This document shows, one piece after another, positions 25,005 through 36,385 of a stretch of DNA of 64,000 bases. How positions within the stretch are numbered: the stretch's first letter is position 1; every line of letters begins with the position of its first letter. The notes below the pieces were generated by a model. That model ran no database searches and was not told the origin of the DNA. It saw only the letters and a program-made list of their open reading frames with translations. A program made the position numbers and the translations under genes. The DNA comes from Owenia fusiformis (Eukaryota > Annelida > Polychaeta > Sabellida > Oweniidae): contig CAIIXF020000011.1 in NCBI GenBank assembly GCA_903813345.2, positions 5,730,571 to 5,794,570 on the forward strand. The letters run 5' to 3'.

Positions 25005-25310
25005 TACTGTACAACATGTTTTTAGACCTCTCAATATTATAGCTATACCAAGGAATTTTTAGTTGATTTTAAAAAAAGTATTCAAAAAATTAAAACAACC
25101 CCCCCCCCCCAAAAGAAATAGATAAAAATCAAGATGAACCGTTTATTTCATTAACAAGATACTTTTTTAAAATCAACCAAAATTCCCATTGTACAATTAC
25201 AATTATACTCAGACTAGTATTGAGAGACCTAAACGTGTTGTGTTTATGTCGTCTTGTTCCAATGAGGTTCGGAAAGATGTTTCATTTTACTCTGGAAACA
25301 TGATACCGAG

Positions 25311-27500
25311 AACAGAACAAGTGTTTGATGTGTTTTCTAAAACAATATAGATGAAATTATATATATATATATATATTGTTCCCATTCAAAAGATGATCAT
25401 TAAATTGACAATGTGTTAAACTTTAAGATTTTTTATGACTGGTTTAAGAGAAACGTGTGTTCAAAAAGTTTTCCATATCCATACCATTCCTTTGGAGAAT
25501 TTTTTGGTTTTGAACTACTTTCCGGACGTTATATTTCACAATCGGTAGCAGTAATAAAAAAAACGGATTACACACTGTCGAATCACTTTTTATAAGCAAC
25601 ACGTTTTAAGCGTTGTATGAAAATATTATTCGACAAGGGTTTTATAAAGACACATCTAGAAGTAGAATTGTTTGAAGGTCAAGTTTGGAAGATACAGGGG
25701 ATGATCATATTAGTATATCACCAAACATTAATTAATTTTTTTCCAGAAAAGTTCAAGCACAACCATTGATATATGCCAAAGTTACAGTTACCAGAGTAAC
25801 CCGTGGTATGGGTATTAAGTAACAATAGGGATTAAGCAACTGCTAACTAAGTTTGGCACCTGAAGCACCTCAAATATATATGATCTGAATTTTTAACAAT
25901 CATTTTTCATGCTCATAACTAATGCCTTGTTCATGTTAAATAATAACAGTCTTATCAACCATTGCCAGCTGTTTTTCTTCTTTGTCAACTCTGACATCAA
26001 GTAATATTTGTGCTTCCGATTTTTTGGAAATAATAATGAATGTTTGGTGACATTGTGTATCAAATTTGATATTCTAACTTTGATTGGATTTTGAGATACG
26101 CCTCTACTTTTGATATGTGTGGTTAAGACCTCAGAGCTATATGTTGCGCGTAACAGATCGGAAATTAATTTTAACTATACATCTAGACTACAAATTAATT
26201 ATAGCAGTTACGTTTATCAACTATTCTAGTCCTCGAGCAATGCTTTGCCTCACATCCATTGTGTAATCCTATATTAAACAAATACTGGATGATCAGGAGC
26301 TTGATATGACAGAATACCTATTCGATAAACAAATATTGGGCGAGGCGTTAACTGAGAAAGTTTATCGGTCCCCAGTCCAGTTTCGTTTGAAAGGCCTGTC
26401 TTCTGACATAATGCAACAGAAAAAAGAATACTATACTAAGCCAATTACGCATCGATTGCCACATATAAGATAACTTGACATAAGAGGGGGGAAGTCCAAG
26501 AGCTGTAGCGATGACTGACATAATACGTCTCTTGCGTACCACCTTCGTTTGCGCAAATTCTCACCAGTTGATTTTCGAACATAACGCGTCGTCGTGATAT
26601 TTTAATCGATGTAAACATATTTCTTAAGGATATACCAGTGTAACCTCCGAAAAAATCGACCATTTTCAATCTCAACGAAACTAGGTTTTCATTATAGACC
26701 TAGATATAGCGATTCGAAAAATGTAATAAAAAGGTAGGTCAACGGATTCGTTTTCTCATAAGAAGCTTCTGAAAATAGGTATGACGTTATCATCATTTGA
26801 ACATTTGAGGCGCCATTGATTTCAAAGCAAAAAACATACTTTTCTATATTTCTTTGATAAAATGATGATTTAGAGAGTATTGACGATTTTTGTCGAGCTT
26901 GGATAAATTTTCTTTATACATAATTACGTTGGTTCGAATATTGGTACACTCGGGACATTTTTTCTTACTTTTTTCACTTAAAGTGTTACCCCTACCCCAA
27001 CAGTATTTGTGAAATTTTGTACCGTTTTTCCATCAAAAATATATCTTTTTCATTTTCGCATTTTGACACGTTTTGAATCGAAAATTACGCAAATTTCCAA
27101 TGGATTGTGGTATTTTTTTATTTGCTTATTCTAAAAAGGTGTTCTCATGTTTATCTTGATATAAATAAACATAGGGTCAACGGTCTGTTTTAAAATGCCG
27201 TTGAAGATTAGTGTGCTTTAACAATGATACAAAAGCCACTGATCAATTCGCGTCATAATTTCACTAAATATATGACGTCTTTCTCAAGAATTTACAAAAT
27301 CGACTGCTCACAAAAACATAAACTAGCTAAGTCCACGTGATCAACATCATTCCAAAATATTATAAATTATGGATAAATTGAGGGCTAGATGCCCCAGTTA
27401 GACATTCATTCAATAAACGATGATTTAAAATGGCTAATAATAGCCATATTTGACTCTTATTCTAATATGCTAATATTTCTGTTCATTTTTCGGGAAAGGA
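25311..27500. other. no recognisable gene
   Basis: AT-rich sequence with a short (AT)n run at about 25363-25376. I saw no protein similarity and no clear TIR. Confidence 0.35.
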
Positions 27501-27519
27501 TAACGTTACATTTGTCCAT

Positions 27520-27625
27520 GGGGCACGATGGGGCAATGTCATCAAGGTCCCATGGGACTTCGTGGGATTCGATGGGGCAAATTGGGATTCGATGGGGCAA
27601 GATGGGACTCGACGGGGCAAGTGGG
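27520..27625. repeat. GGGATTCGATGGGGCAA short tandem repeats
   Basis: Four or five imperfect copies of GGGAYTCGATGGGGCAA stand in a row, in an otherwise AT-rich neighbourhood. Confidence 0.75.
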
Positions 27626-27821
27626 ATTTTGCCCCATTGGTGTATACCGGGCTTTACATATTTCTTTATCTTGGTGTGAAAAACCAAGCTATGATATTGG
27701 GTAATTCGCCAGGAATCAACGTAATATTATTCGAAGCGTTATTAGAAAATTTTGAATCCGCCATTTTTGTTTATCGATTTGTACCAATCAGAGGTGTATG
27801 TCATCTCAATACAGGTTTACA

Positions 27822-28464
27822 TAGTAGCCTGGCCAGAACAAGTCATGCCTCTCTATTTTCTCAATAACTTTCTCAATTTTGAATATTTTTTCATGAACTT
27901 TTCACAGAATAAACTTTAAAGAATTCCTAACATACAAATTTTTTTATATGGTAAATGCCTCATTAATTTTATTGTTACAACCTTTTAAAAAAATAATGTC
28001 ATATTCTGTTGATGGGTAATTTTTGTCGCCATTTTTCTAAAAAGAAACAAAAAAATCTAAATTACGTTTTTTCCCAATATGGTCTACAAATTTGATTGCA
28101 GTCTTTGATAGGGGATCATTTATCTTTTTTAGTGTTCTAAATTCACCATACTATTTCAAGACGTCATGATCTCAAGCCTCTATACTGCTCGTCCCATAAA
28201 AGGCATTACTACTCGCCTATTGTCATACTTGATGGAGATAAAAGATGCTTTCAAATGGCGACAAAAATGACCCATCAACAGAATATGACATTATTTTTTA
28301 AAAGGTTGTAACAATGATATTAATGAGGCATTTACCATATAAAACAATTTGTATGTTAGGAATTCTTTAAAGTTTATTCTGTGAAAAGTTCATGAAAAAA
28401 TATTCAAAATTGAGAAAGTTATTGAGAGAATAGAGAGGCATGACTTGTTCTGGCCAGGCTACTA
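27822..28464. mobile_element. inverted-repeat element with ~213-bp nearly identical arms
   Basis: The arms 27822-28035 and 28248-28464 pair with roughly 97% identity, starting TAGTAGCCTGGCCAGAACAA. The central loop is about 210 bp. An 11-bp word GTATGTCATCT occurs outside each end (27797 and 28471), a few bases away from the arms. There is no coding frame, so it is a foldback or MITE-type element. A transcript would make a long hairpin. Confidence 0.88.
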
Positions 28465-28749
28465 ATAAGCGTATGTCATCTTTGAACTCTGGGGTTAATC
28501 CCCCCCCCCCCCCATTTATTGTTACTTGACACATTGCTGATTTTATCACCTCACATAATGGTCATGATTGCTCAGTCGTACATGCCAATTACACAATGAT
28601 CTAGGTACCGTTTGATGGAGGACAAATTAAGCTTTTTACAGCTACCTTTGTATTTTTAAAAAATTGCTCAGGGTCTGGTAATTTGGTTTTGAAGTTGGGT
28701 ATACTTTTTTGTGGACGCCATGGAGTGTAAAATATTTTCACCTAACAAC

Positions 28750-29195
28750 TCGGACATTTTCAGCGGACAAGCCCGGATACTGGAGACCTTAAGCTAGCGA
28801 TGTTTTTCACAACGTAACCGTGAATGCAAAGTCAAAAAATCAATACAGTAATGTGTACACCACGCATACAAAACAAGCGCTACTTACACTTCAGATTACC
28901 GATCAGCTTCAGTTTCTTGTTTAGAACGGGAGATTTGCAATTTGCAAAGTCTTCATTTTCCTATTTTGTCCGTTTGTTCGTTTTGTCCGAGTTTGTCCGC
29001 TTATGTCCGGTGAAAATAATGAGAATGTCAATGCTTTTCCCAAGACAACTCCGGACAACTCAGAAGCATTAAGTCCCGTGATGTTCATTTCATATGACCA
29101 TTTTGAACAAAACAGGACATTATCGGACAAAACAGGACAACCTCGGACAACGGCGAACATACTTAGACAAAACGGACAAAGTCGACAATGTTCGG
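28750..29195. repeat. cluster of CGGACAA / TTGTCCG motifs
   Basis: TTTTGTCCG words (28970-29010) and, in the opposite orientation, CGGACAAAACAGGACA words (29110-29190) flank a spacer. This forms an imperfect inverted cluster with further copies near 28760 and 29052. It resembles the multi-site ends of a small DNA element. Confidence 0.5.
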
Positions 29196-29456
29196 CAACC
29201 GTATGCCTAGCTGCAAGTTATGGCGCCATTTAGAATTCAAGAGAAAGGCGCAATTGTTGATCGTGTGACGATACAGAGTATGCCCCGGAACTGAACTTCT
29301 AACGTGTTTCCTGACTGTTAAACATAAACAAACATATATGTTTAGTCACATGGCTAGACGTCAGAATTATGTTCTGATATTTATTGTTTTATTGAGGATA
29401 CATCTGATATTAGCAAGCCTAATAACCAGTGAAAACGTACCGTGACAAAATATATG

Positions 29457-30526
29457 CCGTCGTACAGTTTAGATGTACGTTGTCAAATATTCAAGTAAAC
29501 TCACCGATTTGAAGAAAGAACTATGAAATAGGTTTTGAAAAATTATCAGAGGAATACCTTTGTATGTATTTCATGTTTAATTCCAGGTGCATGCTCTTTG
29601 CAAGACGTTTAACTTTCTAATTACGTTAGCTTATTCTCGGTCAGCGCTCAAGTTGTTTTGTTGCTTTTATTCACTGGCTCTGGTAGGCGAAATGCTTGAA
29701 ATGGGTGCAAAAAGGCCGAATAACTTGAAATGGTTACAATGCTCGAAATGAAGCAAACATTAAAACGGAGGAAATCATACATGCATTGATATGATAGCAC
29801 TGATTGAAACGATTGAAACGTAATTTGCAGTGTATACAGGGCTTCAGCTACACAATTCAGGTCGGTTAAAGATTTAACAAATGTTTACGTTTTGACACTA
29901 CTTGTTATTTAAAAATCAGAAGTGTACGTTGTCAACTCGGTTGTACGTTGGACCTTACATCCCATGGTCCCCAAATCACATTTACCGTATCTTTAACACC
30001 AACTGTACAAAGGATACTTGAAACATGTTCAATAAACATCACTTGTGAGTCATCACGAACTCCAAATGGATTTTTGAAATAAAAATTTGTTTTACATCAC
30101 ATAGATTCAATTACACAACTTACAGTCAAGTTGACAAAGTACAGTTTCGATTTTTAAAATTATACCAAATACTAAATAATTATTAAATCTTGAGAAAAAA
30201 ACATATTCTCATAAATACAATCGACACTCTTAGAAGACAGGGAAGAAAATGATCAAAGGAAATGTGAAAAACAACATTTCCCAACCAATCAATTATCTGG
30301 GTAGATTTACCACAAGACAATCAGCACTGCTCAAGCATCTTTTAACGTAATAAGAATGTTAAAAGTCTTTCGAAGAGAATACACATGAAATTGAACGTTA
30401 AACGAAATGAAATTAAACGTGAAATCCTTTATGTATTCCTCAGATTATTTTTTAAAACCTATCTACATTATAGTTTTGGCTTCAAATCTGTTAACATTGA
30501 CAACGTACATCTTAAGTGTACGACGG
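29457..30526. mobile_element. TIR element, about 1.07 kb
   Basis: The left end (CCGTCGTACAG ... ATGTACGTTGTCAA, 29457-29486) and the right end (30497-30526, reversed) agree at 28 of 30 bases. The internal word GTACGTTG recurs near 29930. No transposase frame is seen, so it is non-autonomous. Confidence 0.7.
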
Positions 30527-30555
30527 TAGTTTTGTCGATGGTAAGGCGTGTTAAA

Positions 30556-30731
30556 TGGACAATCCGATATTAAGACGACCGAAAAGTATTTTAAATAATA
30601 TCCTCGATTTGATCCTGGATGGAGAAACTCTACCAAAGTTTAAAAGTCACAATTACATTCTGGGTATGCATCCGGATGATAGTCTAAGCTTTGCTATATA
30701 CTTGCAGAACCCAATGAACCTAACAAAATGA
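30556..30731 (+). CDS. possible upstream exon, uncertain
   Basis: A short frame (MDNPILRRPKSILNNILDLI ...) contains a donor-like CTGG|GTATGC after NYIL. Splicing there would carry one base and fit the two-base phase of the acceptor at 31086. No family is recognised and there is no membrane segment, so it may equally be chance. Confidence 0.15.
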
Positions 30732-31085
30732 TAGATCCACTCGGAGCATTGAGTCATAAACTTAAAAGTAAACATCTAACCGGAATAGTTTAATCATTTT
30801 TTTGAACGGCTGGTTGACATTCTACCAGATCGCAACAGTGTTACGCTTTTCAGCTTTGGTGATGCTATTTTCTTACTTTTACTCTTCTGCAATATATGTT
30901 CTGTAATGTGTATATACATGTATTAATTGTTTTGCTCTCCAATTAAACGGGAGGAAATAAAGAAACAACATAACATATGGCATAACATCATATTAACACT
31001 TGTCCGCCTATCATTAAAACAGGACATTGAAAATCTAGTCTATTTGAATACCATGTTTCATTGTACGAATCCTGTGTTTTTTAAG

Positions 31086-31987
31086 GTGCGGACAAGAAAC
31101 CAAGAGAAACTCCTGACAGAGTATTGGTAATCTACGCCTACACTGAAATATCAGATTGGAAACATGATATAAGGAAAAACAATTTGCAATTTTTCATTGA
31201 TTTCGCAATAAACGGTAAACACCAAGGTAGCGATGTTGATTACGTCTTTGTTGTAAATGGATACAACTATAGTATTGATATCCCTGCATACAACAACACA
31301 TACGTGATCGTTCGGGAAAACACTGGCTTTGACGCATGCGCATGGAAGGAAGCTCTGCTTCAGATGAAAAAGTTGAAAGGAGAATATTGGTATAAATTCT
31401 TCGTGCTATTAAATGCATCTGTTAGAGGACCTTTTATACCTCCTTACGCTAATGATAAACATTGGATCACCTACTTTACGAAATATCTAAACGATGACAC
31501 AAAATTAGTGGGTACGAGCATTTGCTGTTCAAAGAAGCATCCCGTACATCTCCAATCCATGTTTCTCGTCACAAGCATTTCGGGATTAAGAATCCTGGAA
31601 CAAGATGTGCTCAGATGCTACAAGGAAAAAATTTCAGTTATTGAAAATGTCGAAAAAAAGTCGTCACAAGTTTTTCTAAAAAGAGGCTTTAATATTGTGT
31701 CACTCTTGAAACAATGGGAAGACCACGATTTTCGAGACAAGAATTTGACTGATGAAATGTGTAAAAAGCACAACAAGAAAAAAGGAGATCCATATATTCC
31801 AAATACATATTATAATAACATTGATATTTCTCCATTCGAAGTCATATTTTTCAAAAACAACAAAGGTGCGAATCAGAAAACACATGATGCATACACACAA
31901 ATGATGTTGGAATGGAAACAAAAATATTCAAGCCAGAAACCAATGGGTTATATTACAAAAGATTCTAGAAATTACATCCACTTGTGA
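31086..31987 (+). CDS. last exon of a glycosyltransferase-like (rhamnan synthesis F-like) gene
   Basis: After an acceptor (GTGTTTTTTAAG|GT) the frame runs ADKKPRETPDRVLVIYAYTE and on for about 300 residues to a stop. Features seen: DVDYVFVVNGY, the motif VIVRENTGFDACAWKEAL, FFVLLNASVRGPFIPPYAN, TKLVGTSICC and PVHLQSMFLV. The RENxGFD and NASVRGP blocks recall a family of eukaryotic and microbial proteins related to rhamnan-synthesis protein F and other sugar transferases; that assignment is from memory of motifs only. The start of the protein (probably with a membrane anchor) must lie in upstream exons I could not identify. The exon has no frame damage. It sits between repeats with no other gene close by. 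Confidence 0.72.
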
Positions 31988-32112
31988 TTTTGTATTTTCA
32001 TTGGAATCATCAGTCAGTTTCGGTAAATGAGTTACAATGAACAATTCATTTGTTTTTCAATATTAACTGAGAATGGTGCCACGATTAAATTGAACTTTTT
32101 GTCGATTTATTC

Positions 32113-32118
32113 AATAAA
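32113..32118 (+). terminator. polyadenylation signal of the 31086-31987 gene
   Basis: AATAAA lies about 125 bases after the stop codon, a usual distance for a short 3' untranslated region. Confidence 0.6.
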
Positions 32119-33110
32119 CCTATCATCAAACGTGTAAATGATAATTTGGTCTTCTGTCATGTATTGGTGAAGCAATCATGAATAAGACCCTGCAAATGTA
32201 CGATGATGCGAGTATATTCCTTAAATTTGCATTTGGTGGTGGTTGGAAAGATAACAAGAGTAAAATTGGCCAATATAAGGATTTCAGTATGGGACCATGT
32301 GGTTGCTAGCCAAATATATGAAGTCAAAATTAAACATCCTCCGTACGCCGGGCTTCAAAATCCAGAATATAGTCTAAGAAGGATGTACGGATTCTGGACA
32401 CCTGCTTAGGAGGATGAGATTAAATTGTCAGCCAATAAATGTAGGCAATTGTAATAAAACATTTATTGCAACATCTTGTTTCGGTTTGAAGGCTAATTGC
32501 CGACAAATATTGTCATTTTCTATCCGTTACAAGGTAGTTGCTAGGCAAACATATTAGATCAAATAATGAAACCATTCTAGTTTAGACTCTGTGTCTAATT
32601 GTGTGGTATGAATCCAATTATTCTAGAATGATGCACTAGACAACATGCATACACACATGTATACAATCAATGGCAATTGCGCATCATTATATAGTTTATT
32701 ATTTTTATTTATTCATGTATAGTGGTCAGTTTAGAAATTAAATAAAATAAAAAACAAGTAATTACAATTTTACCCAGCACACGTTGGGCTTATTAACACT
32801 GTTAACCATATGAAATGCAAAAGATTCTATAAAAAATATCTGGGCCATTTCATGTCTGGTATTTCATACAAGAACACAAATTTGTACAACATGTCCCCAC
32901 CAATGGATGATCTATACTGCAAATTTTTCCTAATGAATGCCGAACACTGTTCAGTTAAGAATTCAGGATTTCAATACAAAATTTCAATGTTGCCGCGTTC
33001 ACATTTACCCGGGTCTCGGGCTGCCCAAAAACGAATGCGATTGTCACTCAAAGAATCTTTCCTGAAAATTTGAAATCGATCTGTCAACTGGTTCTCCAGG
33101 AAACATGTAC
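32119..33110. other. no recognisable gene
   Basis: AT-rich spacer. ACATGTATACAA-type words and several small frames are present, none with protein similarity. The first diverged part of the ~156-bp array may begin near 32970. Confidence 0.35.
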
Positions 33111-33119
33111 ACAAGACTT

Positions 33120-33790
33120 TACGGAGAAGATTTTAGGATGGAAAATCCAAAATGGCCATCTAAATATTTACCCAGAATGCCAAAAAACTAATCAGATCGA
33201 GATTTTCATACTTAGAATCATTCCCGATGATTTAAAATTGTTTCATCAAACCGTCAACCTGGAAATGCGTAGACAAGATTTACACACAGGATTTTAAGAC
33301 GGAACATCCAAAATGGCTGCTTTAACATTTACCCATAATGCCGAAAAAGTTATAAGTTCTAGATTTTCATACTAAGAATCATAAAATTTGAAATTGATCT
33401 CTCAAATGGTTTTCCTGAAAATGAGTAGACAAGACTCTACAGACACGATTTTAAGACGAAAAATCCAAAATGACCATTTACGCAGAATGCCGAAAAAGTA
33501 TTAAATTCTAAATTTTTATACTAAAATCATTCCTAAAATTTTTTAATTGATTCCTCAAACGGTTAACCTGGAAATGCATAGATACGACTTTACAGACAAG
33601 ATTTTAGGACAGAAAATTCAAAATGGCCACCTTAAAATTCATCCAGAATTCCAAAAAAAGTAATCAGTTCTAATTTTCATCTTAAGAACCATCCCTGAAA
33701 ATTGATTCGTCGAACGGTTAACTTGAAAACGCGTAGACAAGACTTGACAGACAATATTTCAGGACGGAAAATCCAAAATGGCTGCCTTGA
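33120..33790. repeat. tandem repeat, unit about 156 bp, with AAAATGGCC core
   Basis: Five units follow each other. AAAATGGC(C/T) cores lie near 33151, 33310, 33466, 33619 and 33775, each with GTAGACAAGA.TT, TTTAGGACGGAAAATCC, CATTTACCCAGAATGCC and AATCAGTTCTAGATTTTCAT-like phrases. A single isolated unit of the same family sits inside intron 3 of the nuclease gene at about 42495-42640. Confidence 0.85.
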
Positions 33791-33834
33791 CATTTAATGA
33801 GAATTGCGAAAAACTAATCAGTTCCAGGCCTCCT

Positions 33835-34030
33835 AGACTTCCAACAACGCGAACATCAGTTCTGATACCGCGAACTACGTTCCTTGCACTCGAACCACGA
33901 ATCTCATATCGCGAACGTGAAATCTTATGTCGCGCACCACCATTTCCTTGTTTCCGAACATATTTCTTGTTCCGCGCAAAGAGATCCGTTACCGCGAACC
34001 ACGCATCTGATCGAAAAAAAGTCCGTAATT
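33835..34030. repeat. CCGCGAAC-rich short repeats
   Basis: Words such as CCGCGAAC, TCGCGAAC and ACGCGAAC recur about every 20-30 bp right after the ~156-bp array. Overlapping frames in several phases here are by-products. Confidence 0.4.
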
Positions 34031-35162
34031 TTGTTCGTATTATTACGCATAAGTAAAATTCCAAGGAGATGTTTTCCTATGGAATTCGGAAGAAATATTT
34101 TCCCAGTTTTCATGCATGTGAATGAATATCCACTCATTGACGATAACAGTATTTTCAAGCTCTAGGAAACACAAAATATTGGGACTACCTTGCAATCACG
34201 CGCATTGACATTTTCAGTGAAAGGCTGGGTAATAACAACAAAACAAAATCCTGACTTTTGAGTAACAACACGTATGGCCAAATTAGTGACAGCTTTTTCC
34301 AAATTTGTCCATTTGAGCCGATGATTGCATCATAATAAAGAAATGAGTTACCCTATGTACAATATTCCTGATTTTATAGAATACTTGATGTGCTATATCT
34401 GTAGCTCCAGCTACTGATAATTTGAAGATGCTACCCTTTGCCATGAAAACTTAACTTAAATGTTGCCCCCCCCCCCCAATTACGGCTTGTGGGATTAAAT
34501 GTTTACATACAGGAAAATAACAATCTATCATCCTGATAAAGATTTTAACACTTGGTTTTTGTTTCAAAACATATCAAATGACTACTAAATCGTAATTTTA
34601 GGGTAAGGGCTAAGAATACTTTATCTGTCTAATCTTTGACCCGACCGTCTTAGATAAATGTGTGATGACGAGTCCTGTAGTTAATTAATCTTGGTTTTAA
34701 AACCGAAGCTTTCATTGTGGGCTGTTCTGTCCACCCATGGGCCATTTTGCCCTACTCTCAACATTATTTTCGAACACTCTGAAAAATCACAGAAAATGTG
34801 AAATATAATCCCTTCATAAGATGGAACATGAAAGTTCGCGATGATTGACAGATTAGAAAAACCTCTGCACGGATCAAATTATTATGAGGGCCGTTTTGCC
34901 CCATGTTCCCCAAAAATTCCTGACTTCAGCAACCAGGACAATATCTGACCCAAGACATGTGGAGCGCTAAAATGTCGGACCATTTTTTCTGGGCCCATCT
35001 CAGAGGGAGGGGCGGGCCAGTGCATCTACACAGAATACAGCCATAACTGATTACTACAATGTACCGTAGGTGTACTGTATAAGAGTAAACCTTGTAGTTT
35101 AAGGTCGCATGATGCAGTGTGACCAGGATCAATGGTGTTTCGCGTGATTCGAGCACTGATAT
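34031..35162. other. no recognisable gene
   Basis: AT-rich with a poly(C) run at 34467-34478. Nothing else supported up to the left end of the large transposon. Confidence 0.35.
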
Positions 35163-35182
35163 AGGTGGCGCGCAAGTGCGAT
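35163..35182 (+). repeat. left TIR of the ISL2EU-type element
   Basis: AGGTGGCGCG followed by CAAGTGCGAT. It pairs with 48550-48569 except at two central bases. Confidence 0.9.
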
Positions 35183-35450
35183 AAGTCAACATATAGGTCA
35201 CGTGACTCACCCTGTGCCAGACGAAGAAGTAAAGTTTTCTCTAACAAGGCAAATTTGAGCTTCATTATTCCACAGATTAACGATTCAATAGACAAGGAGA
35301 AACATTCATATATTCGAAAATAGTTGTTGAGTAACACTCCTCTCCGATTTTACTCTTATATTGACTTAAAATATTTAATAAAATGTGAATAGTGCAAGGC
35401 GATGTTATAGTGATTAAGCTTTCTAAGGGTAAGGGCCTTGAACTTGGAAG

Positions 35451-35551
35451 ATGGCAGATCAGTTTGGAAAATACACGGTACAAAAGTTGAAGAGGGAGTT
35501 GTCTTTGCGTGGTGCCAGCACAAACGGGAGGAAGGAGGCTCTTGTTGAAAG
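35451..35551 (+). CDS. SAP-SWIM-YqaJ protein, exon 1 (SAP domain)
   Basis: It opens with ATG and reads MADQFGKYTVQKLKRELSLR and then GASTNGRKEALVER. This is a textbook SAP helix-turn-helix (YTVxxLKxxLxxRGxxTxGxKxxLVER), a small DNA-binding fold. The exon ends AAAG|GTTTGTG, leaving two bases of a codon. The phase fits the acceptor at 39435, giving one continuous frame. The first ATG after the left transposon end is about 290 bp inside it. Confidence 0.85.
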
Positions 35552-35656
35552 GTTTGTGATTCCTTTTTAACGTTTTTTATCGACACAAACAGCTAATCTT
35601 GTGCTATCATGGCCGTCAAAATATAGATTCTATTTATTTTCTGACACGGGTGATAA

Positions 35657-35936
35657 TAGTTCAACAAGTTAAACCCAATACCACGGCTTTCATTTATTAA
35701 TCTGAATGTTCTTGTTGCCGTGATTGGGTTTAACTTCCGTGCTATGCTTTCATTTGTTGCAAATTCTCACTATCAGTTATTAATTAAACCCGCATAAAAT
35801 TCCATGCGCTGCCATAGACCAATATTGAACTTTTTTGCATCAAGGGCCGAATAGGCACGGACGTTAAACCTAGGGCGGGCCACAAGATATGTCAGAAAAG
35901 AAATAAGGCCCAGACTAGGTTTAACTTGTTGAACTA
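35657..35936. mobile_element. MITE with 9-bp target duplication (Mutator-like size)
   Basis: Inverted ends TAGTTCAACAAGTTAAACC lie directly inside a perfect 9-bp direct repeat GGGTGATAA (35648-35656 and 35937-35945). It is 280 bp long and non-coding. It sits in intron 1 of the nuclease gene. A 9-bp duplication is typical of Mutator-like elements. Confidence 0.85.
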
Positions 35937-35948
35937 GGGTGATAATAG

Positions 35949-36345
35949 CTAGAGTCCATTTCACTGCTTCATTTCGTCAGTAGAACGGCAAAAATAAGAA
36001 ATTTGGAGACCATTGTGCAATAATATATGGAAAAGTATATTCATAATGTACATGAATGACATTTGTATATTTCAGATTTTTTAGTTTTTTGTGCAATAAG
36101 CCTGTGCCGTCTTGTAATTTGAAGAATTTCAGCCATGTTAATCTTATTGAAAATAACATGGCAGAGAAACATCAAAATATAGGAGGCCACACACTTTATA
36201 AGCCAAACTAGAAGCAATCCAAGATATACAAATGTCATTCATGTACATTATGAATATACTTTTCCATATATTATTGCACAATGGTCTCCCAATTTCTTAT
36301 ATTTGCCGTTCTACTGACGAAATGAAGCAGTGAAATGGACTCTAG
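35949..36345. mobile_element. hairpin MITE with ~120-bp arms
   Basis: CTAGAGTCCATTTCACTGCT at the left is mirrored at the right end, and pairing continues for about 120 bp with few mismatches (for example the CATGAATGACATTTGTATAT segment). It starts within 4 bp of the previous MITE. Intron 1 of the nuclease gene. Confidence 0.85.
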
Positions 36346-36385
36346 AGATAGATTTCGACTTGATTTTTAGCCTTTTTCTCACATG

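Larger units (their letters stand above)
23260..25310. mobile_element. palindromic MITE, diverged reversed copy split by a mariner-like element
   Basis: Reversed, 25300-25007 continues across the mariner-like insertion into 23337-23140, and the joined sequence follows 12690-13115 of copy A: GGTCTCTCAAT, the TAATGAAATAAA hairpin, then AAGGTTCGGAAA. The join falls on a TA, as expected for mariner insertion. Confidence 0.65.

Noticed and set aside
27457-27867. Overlapping plus and minus frames of 76-101 residues
   Set aside because: They cover the GGGATTCGATGGGGCAA tandem repeats and have no protein similarity.
35439-35586. Minus-strand frames over the SAP exon
   Set aside because: They run antisense to the SAP exon, whose plus-strand frame matches a known domain and splices in phase.
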